From JANXQG01 sp963780045 (GTDB lineage: Bacteria > Planctomycetota > Planctomycetia > Pirellulales > Thermoguttaceae), in contig CAVZZZ010000001.1 in NCBI GenBank assembly GCA_963780045.1, positions 2,046,001-2,110,000 of the forward strand: a stretch of 64,000 nt of DNA. Direction: 5' to 3'. This document shows, one piece after another, positions 59,082-64,000 of this stretch. Numbering within the stretch: position 1 is the first letter of the stretch; each line of letters begins with the position of its first letter. The translations under genes and the position numbers were made by a program. A model generated the notes under the pieces. It worked only from the letters and a program-made list of their open reading frames with translations. It was not told where the DNA came from and searched no databases.

Positions 59082-59510
59082 ATGGAAATGATGCCCACGG
59101 ATCGAGAGCTGGAAGCCCTGAAAATCCTCTGGAAACAGGGCGACGCGCCGGTGCGGGCAATCCTCGACCAGTTGAACGCCGCGGATTTGCAATCCGACAG
59201 TGGACGCGAGCCGCTGGCCTATACGACCGTGCTGAGCCTCCTGCAAGTGATGGAGCAAAAAGGGCTGGTCGGCCACCGCAAGCGCGGCAAAACGTACCAT
59301 TATTTCGCCCGTATCGAGCGCGGGCCGACGTTTCGGAAATTGGCCGCAGGCTTCCTGAACAGGGTTTTTGAAGGGGCCGTCGACGAATACCTCGTTCACG
59401 CCCTGGAATCGGCGCGGCCCAGCGCCCAGGAAATCGAGCGCCTGGAACGGGCGGTGGCGGAGGCCAAGGCCCGGTCGAAGGACAAGCGGCAGAAACGGAA
59501 AGCACAGTAA
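59082..59510 (+). CDS. BlaI/MecI/CopY-family repressor
   Basis: This 142-residue winged-helix repressor has MPTDRELEALKILWKQGDAP, LAYTTVLSLLQVMEQKGLVG (recognition helix) and HRKRGKTYHYFARI (wing), then the dimerisation part and a basic tail. In the Bla/Mec systems such repressors are cleaved after a membrane M56 sensor is activated. The next gene encodes an M56 protein. The ATG at 59082 follows GGAAGAA. Confidence 0.92.
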   Translation: MEMMPTDRELEALKILWKQGDAPVRAILDQLNAADLQSDSGREPLAYTTVLSLLQVMEQKGLVGHRKRGKTYHYFARIERGPTFRKLAAGFLNRVFEGAVDEYLVHALESARPSAQEIERLERAVAEAKARSKDKRQKRKAQ

Positions 59511-59529
59511 CGGAATAAGTTGAGTGGTT

Positions 59530-59615
59530 GGGGTGGCACGTTCCTGAGCTTCAAGCGAAGGGCGTGTTCGCCGTTCTGACACACCCTTGGTGTGAAGCTC
59601 AGGAGCGTGCCCCCC
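59530..59615. repeat. Palindromic element of the 7040-7136 family
   Basis: GGGGTGGCACGTTCCTGAGC (59530-59549) pairs with GCTCAGGAGCGTGCCCCC (59597-59614). It shares GGTGGCACGTTCCTGAGC and GCGAAGGGCGTG with the element at 7040-7136, 52 kb away. It lies between the BlaI-like and M56 genes. Confidence 0.7.
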
Positions 59616-59634
59616 TCTCACCGAGGCGAATCCC

Positions 59635-61221
59635 ATGAAACTATTGACCAGTTTGACCGCGTCGCATTTTATGGCGGCGCTCGCGGACTTTTACTTAGTC
59701 GCCGGGCTGTTGTTGATCGCCATTTGGCTCGCGTGCTGGTGGATTCGCCAACCGGCACGGCGCGTGGCAATCTATTGGATCGTGGCGGTCGAGTTGGTTT
59801 TCCTCGGCGTCGCGTGCGCACTGCCGAATTGGCCCCGATTTGCGATCTGGCGGGCGGAATCTCCGCGGGAGGCGGCTGACCGTGCGCCGGCCGGCAAGCA
59901 AGCGGGCGATAGACCCAACGAACCGCTTACCGGCCCGTCGGCGCCCCCCGGCAATAAAATCCTGCCGCGGCTGCCCTCGCCGTTTCCGCCGAATCGTCCT
60001 GTAGGCGCCGAGTCGGAGGCTGCTGCGGAGCCGTGCCGAGGGAGCTGCCATCCTCAAAACCACGTGAACCAGTCGCGGCGGCTGGTTCGGAGACCGGCCG
60101 CGAGTGGATCGATCGTCTTGCCATTGCGTATGTCTCATGCATGGCGATTATCGTGGCCTGGCTAGCTTGGGGCGCGATTGCCGCATGGCGGTCGTGCCGG
60201 TGCGCGTCGCTCGCGCCACAGTGCTTGCAGGACGAACTGGCGCAAATCGCAGCGGGAGGTCGTTTGCCACAGCTTTTGGTTTCCTCGCGGGTCAAGACGG
60301 CGGCCGCGCTGGGGCTGTTTCGGCCCGCGATCCTGCTGCCGGCCGCGCTGGTGGAGGAGTGTCCGCGCCCTGCGCTCTGCGCGGTGCTGCGGCACGAACG
60401 GGCACATATCCAAAGTGGCGACCTGTGGCTTTTGGCCCTTGGCCGCTTGCTGCTCGTCGTGCTTTTCGCCCATCCACTTTTCTGGTGGCTGCGGCGGGCG
60501 ATCCGCCGGGACCAGGAATTGCTTGCCGACGCCGCGGCCGCCGGCGACCAGCGGCACGCCTACGCCGAAGAACTCCTGCAGCTCGTCCGCCGCACCTCCG
60601 GCCCCGCCGGGCTTTTCGGCGCCGTCGGCATTTGGGAAAACTCGTCGCAACTATCCAGGAGAATCGCCATGCTATTGCAAGACAGTTTTCGCGTCCAACC
60701 GCGGACAACCCCGCGGTGGCGGGTTTTTGCCATTTGCCTTTTCGCAATCGTTGCCTTTGGAATGTCCTTACTGACGCTTCGGCCCGGCCACGCTCTAGCT
60801 CAAGAACAAAAACCGGCAGTCAATCCGGCCAACGCACCGCGCACGAATAATCCCCGGTCCGGCGAGGCGAGGGCGCCGACCGCAAGCGATGCAATCAAGG
60901 CGGGGGAGGTGCGCCTGGAAAACAACGACCTCGACGGTGCAATCGGCGAATTCACCAAGGCCATCCAACGATCCGCACGATGCCCGAGGCTACTACTCTC
61001 GCGCCTGCGTCTACAAGCGGAAGCACGATGAAGCGAAAGCCGGCGCCGATCTTACGCAGGTCCTGTCCCTCGATCCGAAGCTCGCGAACACTTATTTCAA
61101 TCGCGGCTGGGCATACGGCCGGAACCGCGAAATCGACCGCGCGATTGTCCTTTTGTCGCGCGAAGCGCCGTTCGATAAGGAAAACATTTACGCTGCGCGG
61201 TCTCACATCACCGAGAAGTAA
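59635..61221 (+). CDS. BlaR1-like M56 metallopeptidase sensor with TPR tail (two frameshifts)
   Basis: The N-terminal helices (FYLVAGLLLIAIWLACWWIR, YWIVAVELVFLGVACALPNW) lead to a Pro-rich linker, where the frame changes near 60025. Then come a further helix (AYVSCMAIIVAWLAWGAIAA) and the M56 domain with the gluzincin motif HERAH (LRHERAHIQSGDLWLLALGR), DQELLADAAAAGD and ISRRIAML-like SRRIAMLLQD. After one more helix the tail has TPRs (GAIGEFTKAIQ, frame change near 60970, then DPHDARGYYSRACVYKRKHD). There is no penicillin-binding domain, so the signal is not a beta-lactam. It is the expected partner of the BlaI-like repressor. Confidence 0.83.
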
Positions 61222-62723
61222 TTCTCCACCGCCATGTCGAGATAATCGTTGGTGATCTCCAGCGGGCAGTCTTTGTAGCTGCAATAGCTGCGGACTTGAA
61301 GAAGCAGGTCGCGGGGGTGGCAGTAGCGAAAGGGCCGCTTCTTCGCCATGTAGTGCCTCGCTACGAGATGCTCCAAGGCCGCCGGCCGCTCGGGAAAGCC
61401 CATCTTCGCGGCGAGGGAAAGAAACAGGGCCTTGAATTCATCGGCCGTGGGGTCGGACACTTCGATCTTGAAGGGAATCCGCCGCAGAAAGGCTTCGTCC
61501 ACCAGGTCCCGCGGCTCCAGGTTGGTGGAAAAGATAATCAATAGGTCAAACGGAACTTGGACCTTGCGGCCGTTGGGCATGTTGAGAAAGTCGTGCCGCC
61601 GCTCCAAGGGGACGATCCAGCGGTTCAGCAGCTCCTGCACCGGCATCCGCTGCCGGCCAAAGTCGTCGATCACCAGCGTGCCGCAGTTGCCCTTGATTTG
61701 GATCGGTGACTCGCATATCCCCGTCGAACCGTTCATCGAAACTTCCAACGCCGACATCGTCAATTCGCCGCCGACGACGATCGTCGGCCGTCGCACGCGG
61801 ACCCAGCGGCGGTCGATCTTCCGCTTGTCGTAAAGGCCCTCGTTGGCTTCCAGCGGCATTTCTTCGTGCCCAACCGGATCGTAGACCCGCATGATCTCGC
61901 CGTCGATGCCGATCGCGCGGGGAATCCAGATTTCCTGCCCGAAGGCCCGCGTCACCCGCTCGGCGATGCTCGTCTTGCCGTTGCCCGCCGCGCCGAAGAG
62001 AAACAGCCCGCGGCCGGAGTTTACGGCCGGGCCGAGGCGGTCCAACAGCCGCTCGTTGATGGAAAGGTCGCCGAACGCCTCGCGGAGGTGGGCGACCGTG
62101 GTCTGCTGGCAGGTGAGCGACTGGGCCTTGACGCTGGCGACGTAGTCGTCCAACGAAACGGGGGCCGAGCCGAAGTAGGTGCAATGGTTCCAGTAGCGCC
62201 TTGCCCGTTCGCGGCCCACGTCGGTGAGCTGGTAGACGAAGTCGTTCATCGTCGCGCCGCCCACGTACCCTAAGAGGCGGTCGTTCTTCAGGCTGCGGAG
62301 CAGCTCGTCGACCAGCAAAAACGGCAGCTTGAGCTGGTCGGCCACTTCGCGGCCGGTGGCTTCGCCGTGGGACATGAGGAACTTCAGCGCCAGTGACTCG
62401 ACGAGATTATCGTTAAGGCCCGCCGCCTGGAACGATTGTGGCTCCTGGGGAACGAACCCTTCGGCCCGACCCTGCTTCGCGGGCGCCCCCGACCGTTGGC
62501 CAGTCGATGCCGGCGAAGCTTGCCGGCCGAAGCGTTCGAGGACCGATTCCAGAGACGGTTTGGCGTCAGCCGGCGACACGTGCGGCAGATGCGGGTCGGT
62601 CGGTGGCGACGCGGGCTGGCCGGCCGCATTTGCCAGCGCCTGAATGGCCGCGTCGATCAGTTCCGGCCTGCCTAGCCCCAGTGACGGCGCCGGCGAGGAG
62701 TTTTCCAGGGTTCGTGAAGTCAT
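61203..62723 (-). CDS. Winged-helix AAA ATPase, planctomycete type
   Basis: This 506-residue protein has a Pro/Ala-rich N-terminus of about 100 residues and a winged-helix-like segment (LKFLMSHGEATGREVADQLK). The AAA module has Walker A FGAAGNGKTSIAERV, Walker B GTLVIDDFG, sensor 1 LLIIFSTNL and arginine region DEAFLRRIPFKIEV. GYVGGATMNDFVYQLTDVGR is a further mark of this group. The role is unknown; similar proteins occur with type II secretion or pilus genes in this phylum. Its end overlaps the convergent M56-TPR gene by 19 bases. Confidence 0.8.
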   Translation of the reverse strand: MTSRTLENSSPAPSLGLGRPELIDAAIQALANAAGQPASPPTDPHLPHVSPADAKPSLESVLERFGRQASPASTGQRSGAPAKQGRAEGFVPQEPQSFQAAGLNDNLVESLALKFLMSHGEATGREVADQLKLPFLLVDELLRSLKNDRLLGYVGGATMNDFVYQLTDVGRERARRYWNHCTYFGSAPVSLDDYVASVKAQSLTCQQTTVAHLREAFGDLSINERLLDRLGPAVNSGRGLFLFGAAGNGKTSIAERVTRAFGQEIWIPRAIGIDGEIMRVYDPVGHEEMPLEANEGLYDKRKIDRRWVRVRRPTIVVGGELTMSALEVSMNGSTGICESPIQIKGNCGTLVIDDFGRQRMPVQELLNRWIVPLERRHDFLNMPNGRKVQVPFDLLIIFSTNLEPRDLVDEAFLRRIPFKIEVSDPTADEFKALFLSLAAKMGFPERPAALEHLVARHYMAKKRPFRYCHPRDLLLQVRSYCSYKDCPLEITNDYLDMAVENYFSVM

Positions 62724-63037
62724 CGTGCGTAGAACGTGGCGGGCTCTCTTGGCGGCGAAGTTGCGGTGGAAGGTCGGAAGGCGTCCATGTAAACGCTACG
62801 TTTTTGCCCGGTCCCCGTCAAAACGCGAAGGCGTCCAAAGGGCGGTGCAAGACAAATGGCGGCTCGGAATTACGCCGATTTGCACGAATATGACGATTCC
62901 GTGGTCCGGGCGTCCAAATGCCCCCGGCGGCTTCGCGGCGTGTCATAGAGACCCGCAGAAAACGTGGCCGATCGGATTGACGACGAGGAAATAACGCCCC
63001 GGCGAGATTAGCACCAGCCTTGCCGTCAACAAATTCC
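62724..63037. other. Gene-free stretch
   Basis: This is the divergent region between the AAA ATPase and the exported protein gene. No gene, hairpin or repeat is supported up to the promoter at 63038. Confidence 0.4.
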
Positions 63038-63066
63038 TCGACACACAGGCGCTCGGCGGTTATAAT
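63038..63066 (+). promoter_or_regulatory. Sigma70-type promoter for the beta-strand-repeat gene
   Basis: TCGACA (63038-63043), 17-base spacer, TATAAT (63061-63066). The -10 is a perfect consensus and the -35 has 5 of 6 matches. It lies 117 bases before the ATG at 63183, leaving a long leader. Confidence 0.65.
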
Positions 63067-63182
63067 GGTGGGCGACTGGGAAGATCGCGCAACTGGGGCG
63101 CCGATCGGTTTCGGGCCGAGGCGTTCTGTGGCCTCGTAAGGCGGTTCTATTCGCTCGTAAATCGCAAAAAAGGGAAGGTCTC

Positions 63183-64000
63183 ATGGTCCAAAAATCTTTC
63201 GTAGCAACTCTGGGCAATCGGAACGTTTCCTCGCGGTGCGGCCGTTTCTTGCCGCTAGCGGTGGCTGCGCTTTGCGCCGCTGTGGCGGTGGCGGCAACGG
63301 GAAATCGCGCCATGGCACAGGCCTTGACGTGGGATGCTAGTGGGAGCGGCACGCCCACCGACGGCGCCGGCACGTGGAATACCACAGGCTTCAACTGGTA
63401 CAATGGCGGCCCGACCGACGTGGCCTGGTCCAGCGGCGGGACGGCACAGTTCGGTGTCACCGCCGGCTCGACCGCCTCCACGGTCACGGTGAGCGGTTCG
63501 CCGACAATCGGCGGACTAACCTTCCAGAGCCAAGCCTACACGCTCAGCAGCGGCTCGCTCGCCTTGACGGGCCCGGTGCCCGTCACGGTCAACGCAAGCA
63601 GCGGCGGGACGATCGGCTCAACGTTCCTCACCGGCGCGGGCGGCCTGACCATGGCTGGCCCCGGCGTCCTCCAGTTGGGCACGGGCGCCGCGCTCGCGAG
63701 CAATTTCACGGGCAGCGTCGTGGTGTCGGGCGGCACGCTGGTTGCGAACGGCACCGCCAATTCCACCGATCCGACAGGCACGCCGCTGGGCAATACGCAG
63801 AATGCCAGCCGCACGATCACCGTCAACAGCGGCGGCGTCTTGCAGTTCGCCCAGGGCAACGAACTCGGCGGCGGCTCCAGCTTCATTAAAACGCCCTTGG
63901 TGATCAACAGCGGCGGCCTGGTAATCGGCACCGTTGTCAATAGCAACAACGTTCTGGGACCGGTCACGCTTAGCGGCGGCACGATTACGGGGACGTTCGG
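63183..64000 (+). CDS. Exported beta-strand-repeat protein, 5' part only
   Basis: The ATG at 63183 follows GGGAAGG. A long signal peptide (RFLPLAVAALCAAVAVAATG) ends near AMAQA. The mature part begins LTWDASGSGTPTDGAGTWNT and continues with repeats of the autotransporter-associated beta-strand type (GAGGLTMAGPGVLQLGTGAA, VVSGGTLVANGTANS, NVLGPVTLSGGTITG). No stop occurs before the window ends, so at least 272 residues. It is probably a third large surface protein of the kind at 35.5-43.3 kb. Confidence 0.88.
   Translation, partial: MVQKSFVATLGNRNVSSRCGRFLPLAVAALCAAVAVAATGNRAMAQALTWDASGSGTPTDGAGTWNTTGFNWYNGGPTDVAWSSGGTAQFGVTAGSTASTVTVSGSPTIGGLTFQSQAYTLSSGSLALTGPVPVTVNASSGGTIGSTFLTGAGGLTMAGPGVLQLGTGAALASNFTGSVVVSGGTLVANGTANSTDPTGTPLGNTQNASRTITVNSGGVLQFAQGNELGGGSSFIKTPLVINSGGLVIGTVVNSNNVLGPVTLSGGTITGTF

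Overview
The window looks like chromosome of a planctomycete (Planctomycetota; a Pirellulales-type lineage is my inference). It is GC-rich. It carries several exported proteins with PEP-CTERM sorting tails, very large proteins built from autotransporter-associated beta-strand repeats, the planctomycete N-terminal 'ESLE-R-LLT / RLEERLTLS' type motif, and families typical of the phylum: a paired S1C/PDZ protease, a secreted TPR protein, a winged-helix AAA ATPase and a BlaI/M56 regulator pair. No tRNA, rRNA, CRISPR array, prophage or replication origin was found.

Layout. 1-8.2 kb, almost all minus strand: accD (cut by the window edge), a histidine-phosphatase-fold protein without catalytic histidines, rpe, a TMTC-like membrane glycosyltransferase with TPRs, scpB, a D-tagatose-3-epimerase-like protein, two conserved unknowns and a GT4 glycosyltransferase. 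8.2-12.4 kb: gene-poor, with a DUF4143 ATPase relic, two Y1/REP-type transposase relics, palindromes, a glycine-rich PEP-CTERM protein and a 12-copy 11-bp tandem repeat. 12.4-19.9 kb: an M2-like metallopeptidase, a PEP-CTERM protein, ribBA, a GNAT acetyltransferase and a short MnmE-like GTPase. 20-25 kb: a GT2 glycosyltransferase, a sugar epimerase-tmk-holB cluster and an LptF/LptG permease. 25-35 kb: a secreted TPR protein, an S1C protease with a catalytically dead partner, a neutral-ceramidase-like enzyme and a GH95 alpha-L-fucosidase fused to two alpha/beta-hydrolase modules. 35-55 kb: two giant exported proteins (2601 and about 3455 residues) with a 418-residue secreted protein between them. 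55-64 kb: tandem PAS-AraC regulators, a HlyD-type adaptor, a BlaI repressor with an M56/BlaR1-TPR sensor, an AAA ATPase, and the start of another beta-strand-repeat exported protein.

Two points shape how the annotation should be read. First, at least eleven loci are interrupted by single small indels (about fifteen in all) that split otherwise intact families. Several lie in short homopolymers or dinucleotide runs, so base-call error is as likely as real decay; I give the spans of the repaired genes. Second, short palindromic repeats are common between genes and sometimes enter them. The clearest case is a 63-bp palindrome inserted in frame inside the zinc knuckle of holB.
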